Origin: Hyperoodon ampullatus | Lineage: Eukaryota; Chordata; Mammalia; Artiodactyla; Ziphiidae | NCBI GenBank assembly: GCA_949752795.1 | Contig: OX457068.1 | Coordinates: 61,755,582-61,819,581 of the forward strand | DNA: 64,000 nucleotides | Direction of reading: 5' to 3' | Shown here: positions 46,874 through 58,165 of the stretch, in pieces | Layout of the letters: each line of letters starts with the position of its first letter | Numbering within the stretch: position 1 is the stretch's first letter | Translations under genes and position numbers: made by a program | Notes under the pieces: generated by a model | Told to the model about the DNA's origin: nothing | The model's database searches: none | What the model saw: the letters and a program-made list of their open reading frames with translations, nothing else

Positions 46874-46888
46874 AAAATAGTCAAATTC
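46874..46888 (+). repeat. Target-site duplication of L1-C, right copy
   Basis: AAAATAGTCAAATTC, identical to 40780-40794, after the tail. Confidence 0.95.
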
Positions 46889-47115
46889 ATAGAATCAAAG
46901 AGTGGAACGGTGGTTTCCAGAGGCTGGAGGGAGGGGGATGTGGGGAGTTACTAATCAATAGGCATAAAGTCTCAGTGAAGCAAGATGAATAAGCTCTAGA
47001 CATCTCTGCACAACATTGTCCCTATAGTCAACAGTCACGTGTTTTACACTTAAAAATTTGTTCAGAGGGTAGCTCTCATGTTGTGCTCTTGCCATAATAA
47101 AATAAAATTTAATAC
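46889..47115 (+). mobile_element. Older L1 3' end, right part
   Basis: Continues from 40794: GAATCAAAGAGTGGAACGG, GTGGTTTCCAGAGGCTGG, CAATAGGCATAAAGTCTCAG, then ACACTTAAAAATTTGTTC and a terminal CATAATAAAATAAAA, the classic end of an L1MB-type element. Confidence 0.85.
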
Positions 47116-48234
47116 AGAAATAAAGAAAATGACAACAGAAAAAAAGAGGTAACAATTGTCATTAATGAAACCATTAATCTAGGTGTGAAGGCCTAAAGGC
47201 CTTGGCTTAGAATGATGAGAATGGAGGCAAAAGCACAAATCTAACAAATGAAGGGAGAGCCAAGGGTGTGTGTGTAAGTAGGCAGGCAGTGCCACCCCTT
47301 AGTTCATATTTAGATGAGCCCCCCATCTCTTAGGATTTCTCTGGGGAGCGTCACCGCCTGGCTCCAGAAAAACTCCAAAAGCATAAAGGCTGAGGTGGGG
47401 GCCCTGGTTTCCCCAAGATACAGCTGATGCCTGAGTCCTAAGAAGAGCACAGATTTCTAATATGAATTTGAAAATCAGGAAAAACTTTTCAGGTGTGAAA
47501 AGAATCACTTGTAATTAGCACATTCCCTGTTTAACAGCATTATTTGCATGCAAAATGGCTTTTAGGTTGCCTGGCAACCATTTGTTGACCTTTCTTCAGC
47601 AGGCTAAACATTTTTTCTTGTTTATACAACAATTTTCTATACAAACTCTTTCTTTAGATCTTGCCTGGGGAAGCAGGAAATCAAACTAGAAAAGTTTGCA
47701 AATCCTTTTTTGCAAGATAGACAAATAAACGAGTATTGGCACTTTGTGTTGAAATAGACCTCAAGGGGTACCAGTTTCCAAATGGTGCTTTAAAATTCTG
47801 AAGTAGGTAATTAAACATATTTTTTCCCTTCCCCTCTTCCCAGGCTGAATGGAACAGAACTTATGGGTTGGCCTAATAGTCTGCATTTTTACGTGTAAAC
47901 AGCTGCGTTTGGGAATAAGCCTTTCAGGTTACTCTCTTTGGAATTTCTGCCACGGAATCAATGACCAAGTTGGTCAACTGGTTTAACACCCCAATTTGTG
48001 ATGAAGATGGGCTGTCAGTGTCACAAAGTTCACCAGATTTCACACCTCTGTTCCTCCAAAGCCAGTGTCTTCCCGTTGCCTGCATCTCAGTGAGAACTAG
48101 ACATCTTCCTACCAATTCTGTGGCACAAAGGAAGTCCATCCTGCCAGCCCGGCTTGTATAAAGCATCGACTGAGAGGCACTATCACACAACCCTTAGGGT
48201 ATCATCCAATTTATTAACCAAAAATGAAGGTATT
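47116..48234. other. Unassigned stretch with candidate regulatory motifs
   Basis: No repeat family recognised. The part at 47500-47700 is free of recognisable transposon sequence and holds an octamer-type and an X-box-type palindrome (listed separately). Confidence 0.4.
47542..47579. promoter_or_regulatory. Candidate POU octamer palindrome and RFX X-box palindrome
   Basis: ATTTGCAT (47542-47549) forms part of the perfect palindrome TTTGCATGCAAA (47543-47554). Ten bases on, GGTTGCCTGGCAACC (47565-47579) is a perfect palindrome around one base and matches the RFX X-box form GTTGCC-N-GGCAAC. Factor binding is inferred from motif match only. Confidence 0.4.
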
Positions 48235-48350
48235 GTTATTATTCAAGTTTTACAGATGAGAAAACTGACACTCAGAAGTGGTAAATAATTTGCCCGAGTC
48301 CTCATAGCTCAGAACTTACAGGGCCAGGATTACAACCAAGTGTATTTTTT
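48235..48350 (-). mobile_element. MIR fragment
   Basis: TTTTACAGATGAGAAAACTG, AATTTGCCCGAGTCCTCATA, CAGGGCCAGGATTACAACC match the reverse MIR core. Confidence 0.65.
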
Positions 48351-48599
48351 GCTATTCAATGTGGCCTTAGAAGGGAAAAGCGTCCTGTTTCCCTTGCTCC
48401 AGGTAGGGCATTTTGGCTTTCATTGACATGATACAAAGAAAGAGAACATCCTCCTTGTGCTGAGGGACTTACACCTCAATGGGGAGACAGGAGGGCAGCC
48501 CCTGTTCTCCCAACTGGCAGCAAGCTTCATCTCCTCTGAGCCTCCCTCACCTTGGCTTATGTCTCTCTAAGTCACATTCTAACCAGATTCCTGTCTGAT

Positions 48600-48775
48600 C
48601 CCAATCATTTCCCACAGTAGACCAAGCTCCTTGTAGGCAGAGGCTGTGACCTGTTTGGAGTCATGCTCAGCACTGTTGCCCTCTGTCATCCCACCTCTGG
48701 AGCCTGACCCATGGTCTCACTTATACTTTGCATGAAGTAAAGATGTGTTGTGTGAGAGGATAAATAAAATGGAAG
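48600..48775 (+). mobile_element. L2 3' terminal fragment
   Basis: AGTAGACCAAGCTCCTTGTA, GGCAGAGGCTGTGACCTG and ATGAAGTAAAGATGTG fit the L2 3' end in sense orientation. Confidence 0.5.
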
Positions 48776-49649
48776 CATATGAGTTAAAGAGTCTCAGATT
48801 GAGCTGAATCAGAAAGACATGATCCAATATAAGCTATCTCTTGACCTGTCAGGCTTTCCAGGAGCCCTGGAAGAATCAGAATGCCTAAGGAGGAAATTAT
48901 ACAAATGTACACACTCATTTTCACATTTGTTTTAGAATACCTTGAATAGTAGGGCAATTTCTAAGTTGTATCCCCAAAGAAATTGTATACCCTTAAATGA
49001 CATATTCTTGTCCTCATGCCCAGGCCTGGCTATTTCTTAGGGACCTAGGTCAGGGACCTCCTTTGTCTCCATGATTCAGGTCCTTTAGAGTGAAACTCCA
49101 AGGCTTTGTCCAAACACAGCCAACCTTCCTTGTCAACACTGAAACTCTTAGGAACCTGTTCATATTAGTGGCATGAGACCTGGGAGCTTCAAGCATACAC
49201 ATGGAATCTACACATTCCCCTGGGTAATTTAGGTAGTGGTTGGGAGAAACAAGTTGAAAAACCCATGAACAGATCTGGAAACCATATCTTGCCTCTGGGG
49301 AAACTGTGGGTATTTATTCTGGGTAAAAGGAGACCTAAGAGGAGTTAGGGCAACTGCCTCAGTGCGTTTGACGAACTGTCATGAAAAAGAAGGAAGAGCA
49401 CCAAAAGAGGAATTATGACCTGTGTGTACGAATAAAGCCTGCCTATTGAGGAGTCCCAGTTCACTGAGGGCATCCATATGCTATGACTTTGTATTTTTCC
49501 AGTCTCAGCTTTCAACTGTGCGTCATTGAACCCCTCCTTCCTGCAGGGTAGCAGTGGACATTTTGTCCTAATTCTAGAATTATTTTTTTCACTTTCAGTT
49601 AGTGAAATTTATACTAGTATAGTTTTTTCTCTTTGAAAAATTTTTTCTC
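48776..49649. other. Unassigned intergenic stretch
   Basis: No gene or repeat family recognised. Confidence 0.4.
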
Positions 49650-51116
49650 TTTCTCTTTTTTAATGTACTTGAAGATGTGGTATCAAACATACATTCGAAA
49701 CATTTTTTTAGTTCTAGTGAACTGCCCATAGTTAAAGAATATAATATGATACATTTTGACATACGTATGTATTCATTAAATGATCACTAAGATCAAGATA
49801 GTGAACATATCCATCACCTCCAAAAGTTTTCTGGTACTCTCTTGCAATCTGTCTCTCCTGTGGTCATTTCTTTTCTCACCCTGTCCTCAGGCAATCAGTG
49901 ATTTACTTTCTGTCACTATGCATTTATTTATATATCCTGTTATTTTTTGTAACTAGAATTACAGTGTATGTAACTCTTTTTTTCTAGCTTCTTTAACATA
50001 CTCAACATAATTATGTTGAGATTCATCTATGCTATTGTGTGTATCAAAACTCCATTCCTTTTTATGGCATTGTATGGATATACCACAATCTGTTTATCCA
50101 TTTTTTTGTTGATAGATACATGGGTTGTTTCCAGTTCTTGGCTATCGTAAATAAAGCTGCTATGAGCATCCATGTACAAATCTTTGCTGAAACATATGGT
50201 TTTATTTCCCTTGCATTAATAATTAGGATTGGGATGGCTGGGTCACATAGCAGGTGTTGTTTAACTTTCTAAGCAACACTAAACTCTTCAAAATTGCTTG
50301 TATCATCTTCCATCCTCCAGGAATGTACACAACTTCTAACTTCCCCACATCTGTCAACACTGGATATGGTCAGTCTTTTAAATTTTAGCATTTCTAAGAG
50401 GTTTATAGTGGTATCTGAATGCAGTTTTTATTTTCCTTTCCCTAATGAGCCTCTTTTCATGTGCTTATTTAAAAATTTTTAATCTTCTTTGGTCAAATAT
50501 CTGTTGAAATGTTTTGCTCATATTTGTATTGGGTTGCTTGTTTTCTTATTTTTACATTTTTAGAGTTCTTTATATATTCTGGATAAAAGTCCTTTATGAT
50601 GTATAATTTGTCCATATTTAGATCCTGTCTGGGACTTGTGTTTTCAAATGGGTGGTGACCCATTTGTGGACCTTTCAAAAAGCAAGTGAAATAGAAGTAC
50701 AACTTAAATGGTAGTGTTTTGTCGATATTTTTTCAGTAAAAAAAATTCTCTTAACATTTTCTTAACACTGTCTTTTGCAAACACTTTCAATTTTGAGAAA
50801 GTCCAATTTATTAGTTTCTTCTTTTTATGGATCATGTTTTCAATGTCATATCTAAGAAATTGTCACCTAACTCAGGAGCACAAAGTTTTTCTCCAGTTTT
50901 CTTCTAGAAGTTTTATTCTTTTAGGATTTACATTTAGTCTATGATTCATTTTGAGTTAGTATTTGCATATGATATGAGTATGTACTCAAGTTCACTTTTA
51001 CGTATATGCATATCCAGAACGTTTTTAAGGAAAGATTGTCTTTCTACACTGAATTTTGCACCTTTGAAGAAAATAAGTTGTCCATATATGTGACAATTTA
51101 TGCCTGGACTCTCCTT

Positions 51117-51149
<33 letters not shown>

Positions 51150-51770
51150 GGTACGCGGGCCTCTCACTGTTGTGGCCTCTCCCGTTGCGGAGCACAGGCT
51201 CCGGATGCGCAGGCTCAGCGGCCATGGCTCACGGGCCCAGCCGCTCCACGGCATATGGGATCCTCCCAGACCGGGGCACGAACCCGTATCCCCTGCATCG
51301 GCAGGCGGACTCTCAACCACTGTGCCACCAGGGAGGCCCTGGACTCTCCTTTCTATTCAATGGTATATGTGTCTAACTTTATGCCAATAGTACACTGTTT
51401 TAATTACTGTAGCTTTATAGTAAGTCTTAAAATCAGGTAGTGTTAGCCATCCAGCTTTGTTCTTTTTCAAAGTTGTCTTGGTTCTTGTAGGTTCTCTGTA
51501 TTTCCAGAGGAATTTTAGAATCAGTTTGTCAATTTCTACAAAAGTGCTAGTGCGATTTTGATTGCAATTGCATTGATTCTAGAGATGAATTTGAGGAAAT
51601 TGACATCTACCCCAAGAACACATTTATTTAAGCCTTTTAAAATTTCTCTCAGTAATATTTTACAGTTTCAATGTGTAAATTTTGCACATATTTTGTCAAA
51701 TTTCCCCTCAATATTTTATGTTCTCGATGCTCTTTTAAGTCGTTCTTTTAAAGTTTTAATTTGAAATTTC
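49650..51770 (-). mobile_element. Ancient L1, 3' part, inverted, split by a SINE
   Basis: On the - strand this is an old L1 ORF2 end plus 3'UTR. On the + strand one reads GGCATTGTATGGATATACCA, GTTTCCAGTTCTTGGCTATC, TTCTTTATATATTCTGG, CAATGGTATATGTGTCTAAC and TTCATTTTGAGTTAGTATTT, all antisense L1 landmarks. The SINE at 51120-51338 interrupts it; joining at the duplication restores continuity. Strongly decayed, no open frame of note. Confidence 0.85.
51120..51338 (-). mobile_element. CHR-type cetacean SINE, inverted
   Basis: The poly-T at 51120-51147 is the tail on the opposite strand; the body ends at GGGAGGCC near 51338. B box and A box complements are present near 51280-51330. Flanked by a perfect 16-bp duplication, CTGGACTCTCCTTTCT (51104-51119 and 51339-51354), inside the ancient L1. 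Confidence 0.97.
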
Positions 51771-54149
51771 ATTCCTCTTCCTATTGAGACTGGGGCTGGG
51801 AAGAGGAGGTGGGGTTTATTGAGGGGGGGAGCCATCTGTGGCCTCTCAGAAAGCCCTGAAGGGAAGCTGCAACTGTTCACAGTGAGCAGGGACTTTGGCC
51901 TTTGCCACAATCCAGGACAACAGGAAAAGCTCTAAAACACATCTGGGCACAGAAGTTATGGAGATAGAAGATCTTCTCAAATATTCCAAAGAACTTTTTA
52001 CTGATCAGAGGGTCGCTAAAAAGTCTGAAGCAGGTACTGAATTATATGGGAATAAGAAATTCCTATTTGGAATGTGGAAAACTAATTTATATATTAGAGT
52101 CATAAATTCAATATAGTCATCATTTCAACATTAAAAATGAATTAGAATGGAATAAAATAGCATAGGATGGGATAGAATAAGAGAAGACAGGATATGTAAT
52201 ATCAATTGAACCACATACAATAGTTAGAGTTTCCAGAAACTTTTGTTTCATTCTCATTCCCTTCCTCTCATTCAATCACATGTATGCACTATGTTGCAAT
52301 GTAAAATGGAGGTTTTCTTGTAGATTTTGTAGCAGTTAAAGAACTTTGAAGCTCCTGAGCTAAAGGACTTTCACTCTACAAAGCTGTGATTCACTGAAGT
52401 GCAGGAGACACTACTCAGTAAGGGAAGGTTTACAGCTGCTGCTGATAGTCCTTTAGGTTCTCCCTCTAAGTCAAAATCTGCTTTGAGTTTGTCAACCTTA
52501 AGGTAATTTTGATCAATATCTCTTAAAGCAGACTGCTACCTTTGCAGAACAGTGGAGAATTATGGCTATAGACAGCCTGAGGGTGCTCTGGGCCCCAACT
52601 CACTCCGCTTGATCCAGAGGAGTGGAGCTGGTATCTTCACCCCACAGAGGAGGAGTCTGAGCCATATGACTTGCCACACAGCAATCAAGAAACATGTAGT
52701 TAATTCTCTAGTGCCTTGTAAGTTGTCAGCACTGTTCTTAAACTGTGTTTCAGCCCCTGAAACAAGAAGCTGCTCTCAGGAGGCTCTCCTATTTACTTGG
52801 TAAACAGAACCTAATATCCCCTAAGTAAATCACAGACCAAAACAACATATAAATAAGGGCTAAGCTGCATATAACGTAAGTACAAAAGGAGTTCAGAGGC
52901 AACATAGGAGGGATGAGAAAATGGAGGGGCCTCCTCTGGTAGACTCGAACTAATCATGAAGGATGGATAGGCTTTAGACACCCAGAGGGAAATGTAGGGC
53001 ATTCCAGAGTCAGAAGATATTAGTTCATGAATTTGAATGTCACACAGGTTTTGTCCTCCATCATGTACCCACTCCAGAGAAAAAATAATGGCCTATTATG
53101 TGCTCCAACTAATTCTCTAATCTGGGAGTGAGTCCAATGCCAAGACAGAGAGTTTTCATTATATTTAAATGTGTGATCACGGCTATCCTACCCCTAAAAC
53201 CTGTGGCATGTGCAATAACTTGGTTCTGTAACCATGATAAACAAAAGACCTACCACCTACCCTCAAATTTTGTCCCGTTGTAGAGAAAAATTGTGACCCA
53301 GTAAGAAAAGTAAAATACTATGGATATGGACCAATAATAATCAAGCTAATAGGCTCCATAAACAAGGAAAAAATTCAGGGTCGTAAGGAGGTCAGGGTGA
53401 GGACCAGTATAGTCAGGAAAGACATACTGGAACAGGTTGGTGTTTATGTTTGTGACAGTCTTGTGGGTCCTTCTCAGCAGTGACTCAGCAAAGTGATTTT
53501 GGAGGCAGCCTCTGGGCACTTACATCCCACTGATGGGTTTATAATGAAAATGCTGACGCACCACTCAGTTGCACTGGGACTGTTGAGCAGCACTACAGAA
53601 TCGAGTGCGTCATTTCCCCTGAACAATGCATCTCATTCATTGCTTGAAGTGTGACCATTCATGTTGAAAATGAAATTCCGCAGAGTGATCTGCTTGGGGA
53701 AATTATTCAGAGATACTCACTTAAATATCTTGCTATCTTTTGTGGTCCTCAATTAAGGCTCACAAGAACCTCTCCAGGGTAAATTGGTGCCAATCTAGGC
53801 ATTGAAAGTAGAAGAAAAAGTAATGAAAACCCAAAACTTGTATGAACTTTCAAAAGTCATCTCTAAGGACCCAAGAGAGCAGCTAAAATTGATTATAACT
53901 AGAACAGTTAGAATATTGTTGTAAAGGAAAGAACCATGGACTTGAAATTAAGAAACCTTGGTGCTAGTCTTGATTCCACCTGTAGCTACCTGGGTGCTTT
54001 GAGATAATACAGAGATATACACATTATTAGACTTAGAAGGAATAACCTAGCCTAAACACTTTTTGTAAAAAAAAGAAAATATAAAAACATAAAGCATATA
54101 AAGAAAAATCAAATAATACTTGGGTTTCTATCATTTCTAATTAAACCTG
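51771..54149. other. Unassigned intergenic stretch
   Basis: No gene or repeat family recognised. Contains a weak GGAATA/GGATA-like patch at 52139-52195, and two MARE-like motifs at 53481 and 53551 (see findings). Confidence 0.4.
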
Positions 54150-55580
54150 ACAATTTCCTATATTTGTATTATCTCTTTTTAATATAAAAATAATTAATAT
54201 ATTATAGAAGGGAGTCTTCTTGGACCCCTCACCCAATATGCAACCACTATCATGAGTTTGATTCTTTGTTTAAAACATTCTGAAAACAAAAACAAAACCA
54301 AAAACATTCTGTAGAGTTGATTATGTGTATGTGCATGTGCATATTTTATGAGACAAAAATTTTACATAATAGGCATCAATGTTATATACAAAGTATTATT
54401 CTGAAACTTGCTTCTGCATATACATTTGGATTTATTTCTGCCACCTTATTTTGCATGTTCTCATTATGATATTTTTGGTTTACTTCTTTTTTCCCCTTTA
54501 TTAGCAGTCTCTATTGGATTGATATAATTTTCTTTGTTTTGCTCTTTTCCTTCATACACTAAGTTGGTAAGTTACACATTTTATTTCTATTCTTTTAGTG
54601 GTTGCCTTCAAATTTTCAATATACATATTCTATTATTAATTTTCTAACAAAGTGTACATAAAGGATCTTAGTGTACCTCATACTCCTTAGATCTCCTCAC
54701 TCCCAGTTTCATGCTATTGCTATCTAGAATTTTAATTCCAACATGTTTTAAACACAAAAGAAACATATCTTCTTTATTACTTGTAGTAAATATCTATTTA
54801 TTTTTATCATCACTATATTCAATTTCTTTGCTCACCAACTTTCTTGAACCCCACTCCTTAGTTCTGAATTTTCTATTCTTTTTGACGAATTATAGGCTTT
54901 AATAATTCTTGCAGTGAGGATCTGATAGTAATAAACTTAGTCCTTAAATGTCTAAAGATGTCTTTGTTTTACACTTACTCTTGAAGGCATAACATTCTGT
55001 ATTCACAATTATTTTCCCATGACACTTTGAATGAATTATTTTATTAATTAAAAAATGAGCTGTCAACCAGATGCTGTTCTTTTTAGATAATTGTCTCCTC
55101 TAGTTGGTTTTTCAGTCTATGTGTGGATGTATTTTTTAAATTTCTCCTGCTGTGTACATCATGGCTCCCCCTAATTTGAAGACTCTTGTCTTTCTAATTT
55201 TAGAAACTTTCAGCCATTATTTAACTCTTTTAGACCTTTCCCCTCATTCTTTATATTTCTCTTCTGAAATTCTTGTTAGACATATATTGATACTTCTCAG
55301 CCTCCAGGTCAATTTCTCTTTTACTTACTATCACTTATCTCTTTGTTTCCATACTAGGAAATTTCCTCAATTCTATCTTTCATTTTGCAATTTCTTTGGT
55401 TATGTTAGCCTAATATTTAACCCACTCTTGAGTTTCCCATATTCCTGTCTTATTACTTTGAGAATTTCAAGGATGTTGATTTTTAAAGATATTTTTAGAT
55501 TTTTTTCATTATGTCTTTTTCCTGGAATAAGAATTCTTCCATTTTTTTGGTTTCACTCATCTCTTGAAGAGTTCCCTCCT
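54150..55580 (-). mobile_element. Ancient L1-like sequence, probable 5' region, inverted
   Basis: T-rich + strand text with GCAGTGAGGATCTGATAGTA, ATGTCTTTGTTTTACACTT and CTTCTCAGCCTCCAGGTCAA-like pieces recalls the antisense of the 5' part of old L1M elements. The 181-codon frame at 55152-55697 is hydrophobic only because of T-richness. Family and ends are uncertain. Confidence 0.4.
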
Positions 55581-56629
55581 TCACCCCTTTCTTGGAGTCC
55601 ATCTTATGATTGCCTTAGCCCATGCCTCTCAGGGTCTGGATCCACAGGAGGCCTGATGTCAGCAGCTCAGGTCTACTCTCAATGCCAGTACCTGTAACAG
55701 CCTGGGAATCAGGCTCATGTGAGAATCTTGACTTTGGCAATAGGCTTTTGGAAATGATCATGTTTCTAGAAGCCACCTGGGAAGACAAGAGGGGATATTC
55801 CAATTTCTATCACAGTCTGATCTCAGTTTGGAGCCCACACATTCTGATTTGAGGATTATCCACACACAGCTAGTCTCATCCCCTTGGTGACCATGAGATT
55901 TCAGCCTCTGCTTATATCTGTAATTTCCTTTCTTTTTTGGGCCTTGGATTTCTTTTTTCTTAATATTTAGTACAGTTCTGTGTTTCTTTTTAAATAAATA
56001 AATTTATTTTATTCTGTGTGTTTGGAGTTGAAGGGAGTGTGTATTGCACAGGAACTTTCCTCTACCATGGAAATTTCCTTCATTTTTCTGACATAGAAAC
56101 TTAACCCCAGAAAAGTGAGCCAGCTTGCCCAAAATTATTGCCAATATGTAGATTATAAAGCTCTTCTCCACCTTAAACACATCGTACATTGTCTCTTTGC
56201 CTAAAGATTTTTGATGTTCAAAATGCAGAGAGAAATACCTACCTTGCCTCTATCAATTAATTATTGCAGGAATCAACATTGCAAATAAATGTGAAAGTAT
56301 TTTGAAAACAAAAGTTTAGTGTCATTAACATTTCTATTCTGATGGAAATTGTGAGCGATGTCAATATATACTTACATTGCTAAGAAATTACTTCTGAGTT
56401 CTCCACCATAGAATTTACTTTTTTCATATTCATTTTCCACCCTCAAAGTCATTTTTTGGTATTAAATAAAAGAAGAACTCTTGGGTGGAAGGTGATGCAC
56501 TATGGTAAACTTACAGATACTAAGGAACATATTTTGTTTCCATATACTCAACAAACATTTTTTGAATACCAATGTGTTCATGCGCTTAAGTGCCTGGGAA
56601 GTAGCAAGAAGATTCTTTTTAAAGAAATA
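55581..56629. other. Unassigned intergenic stretch
   Basis: Nothing recognised except a short AAATAAATAAATTTATTT tract near 55990. Confidence 0.4.
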
Positions 56630-57355
56630 AACTTTTTATTTTTAGAAGAGTTTTAGATTTATAGAAAAACTGCAAAGATAGAGTTCCCATATACCGTACA
56701 CCTATTTCCCCCTATTATTAACATCTAATATCGGTATGGTACATTTGTCACAATTAATGAACCAACATTGATCCATCATTATACTTTTATTCAGATTTCC
56801 TTAGTTTTTATCTTTTTCTTCTCTAGGATACAATCCAGAACACCATATTACATTTAGTTATCATGTCTCTGTAGGCTCCTCTTCCCTGTGACAGAAAGTC
56901 AGACTTTATATTTTTGATGACCTTGACAGTTTTGAGGGCTACTGGTTGGGTACTTTGTAGAATGTCCCTCAATTGGAATTTGTCTGATGTTTTTCTCATG
57001 ATTAGAGTGGGATTGTGGCTTTTTGGAGGAAGAACACAGAGGTAACATGTCATTATCATCACTTCATATCAAGGATACATGCAATCAAGATGACATCATT
57101 TTTGATGTCTGAGGTAATATTTGTAAGATTTATCAACTGGAAAATTACTCTTTGTCTCTTGTTCATACCTTGTTCATGAGCTCTTATTCATTCCCCAAGA
57201 GGGTATACACTTTGAGCAGCAAACACTTAAAGAGTGTAGAGTCACGTTCTACCTTCTAAGGGGCTGACTATCTACATAAGTTTTATGGAATTGTTCTGCA
57301 TAGGAGATTTGTCTATTCTATTCATTTATGTATTCATTTATGAGCTTACTTAGTA
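56630..57355. mobile_element. Old high-copy mammalian repeat (L1M-like), left part
   Basis: Contains TTTAGATTTATAGAAAAACT, GCAAAGATAGAGTTCCCATA, GGATACAATCCAGAACACCA, AGAATGTCCCTCAATTGG and CTGATGTTTTTCTCATGATT, a familiar interspersed repeat, probably of L1M type. It continues at 57907 after an inserted element. Confidence 0.6.
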
Positions 57356-57906
57356 TGAAGGGGTTCTGAACATGCCACTTCATAATATGCCACTTTGGCA
57401 TATTGATTATTTTGAGCTAATAACACTTGAGAAACAGCAGATGCAAGACCTCCCCCTTTCTACCTAAAACCAGGTCTTAAGATGTCCCATGAGAATAAAG
57501 GTACCTTCTCTGTACCAGGATAAGAAGCACATTGTTATCACCAGAAACTGGGAATCAACTCTGAAATGGACCTATACAAACAAACCTTCCAAAATGACCC
57601 ATATCTTCCATTAGTTTTCTCCATCTATTTCCTAGTCACCATGCCATGATTTGCTGCCCCTATTCCAACCCTTTGTCTTTTCACATTCCCCACAATTTAT
57701 CATTCTTTGTTCAAAACAATATATAAGTTTTTGTGCCTAACAGCTTTTTCAGGTCTTCACTTTCCTTCTGAAGACTCCCATGTACACATAAAGATATTTA
57801 ATAGAATTTATATGTGTTTCTCCTGTTAATATATCTTCTGCTAGTTTAATTCTTAGCACTAGCTGCAGAACCTAAGAAAACAGAAGGAAACTTTTCCTCC
57901 CCTGCA
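57356..57906 (+). mobile_element. Probable solo LTR of an endogenous retrovirus
   Basis: About 550 bases that begin TG and end CA and interrupt the older repeat. It shows LTR-like order: a TATA-type ATATATAAG (about 57719), downstream TCTTCACTTTCCTTCTGAAG and CCCATGTACAC, then TTTCTCCTGTTAATATATCT, AGTTTAATTCTTAG and a pyrimidine-rich CCTCCCCTGCA end. No internal gag, pol or env is attached. I could not find a convincing target-site duplication, so the exact ends are uncertain. Confidence 0.6.
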
Positions 57907-58165
57907 GACTTATGGATATTTATTATATTTTACTACTTTATTCATTTTGTTGTCCAAATTATTCCAGCTTTGGCCATTGGGAGCTCTTTTCTCTTGTGTA
58001 CCTTTGACATACCCACCATCTATGTGTACATTGTCTGTGTGTATATGTTATGTACTTAAACACTCTTCTATATTTTTGGTGCTGCAAAATTCTCTAAGCT
58101 TATCTTGTGTATTTCCTGCCCCAGTCCTAGAATCAGCTGTTTCTCCAAGGAGCCCTGGTTCCTTT
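57907..58165. mobile_element. Old high-copy mammalian repeat (L1M-like), right part
   Basis: Resumes the repeat that stops near 57355: CTTATGGATATTTATTATAT, CCAGCTTTGGCCATTGGGAG, TATTTCCTGCCCCAGTCCTA, CTCCAAGGAGCCCTGGTTCC. Confidence 0.6.

Noticed and set aside
55152..55697. 181-codon hydrophobic frame that looks like membrane segments
   Set aside because: It lies in T-rich antisense L1-like sequence; T-rich DNA encodes Phe/Leu/Ile/Ser runs without being a gene.
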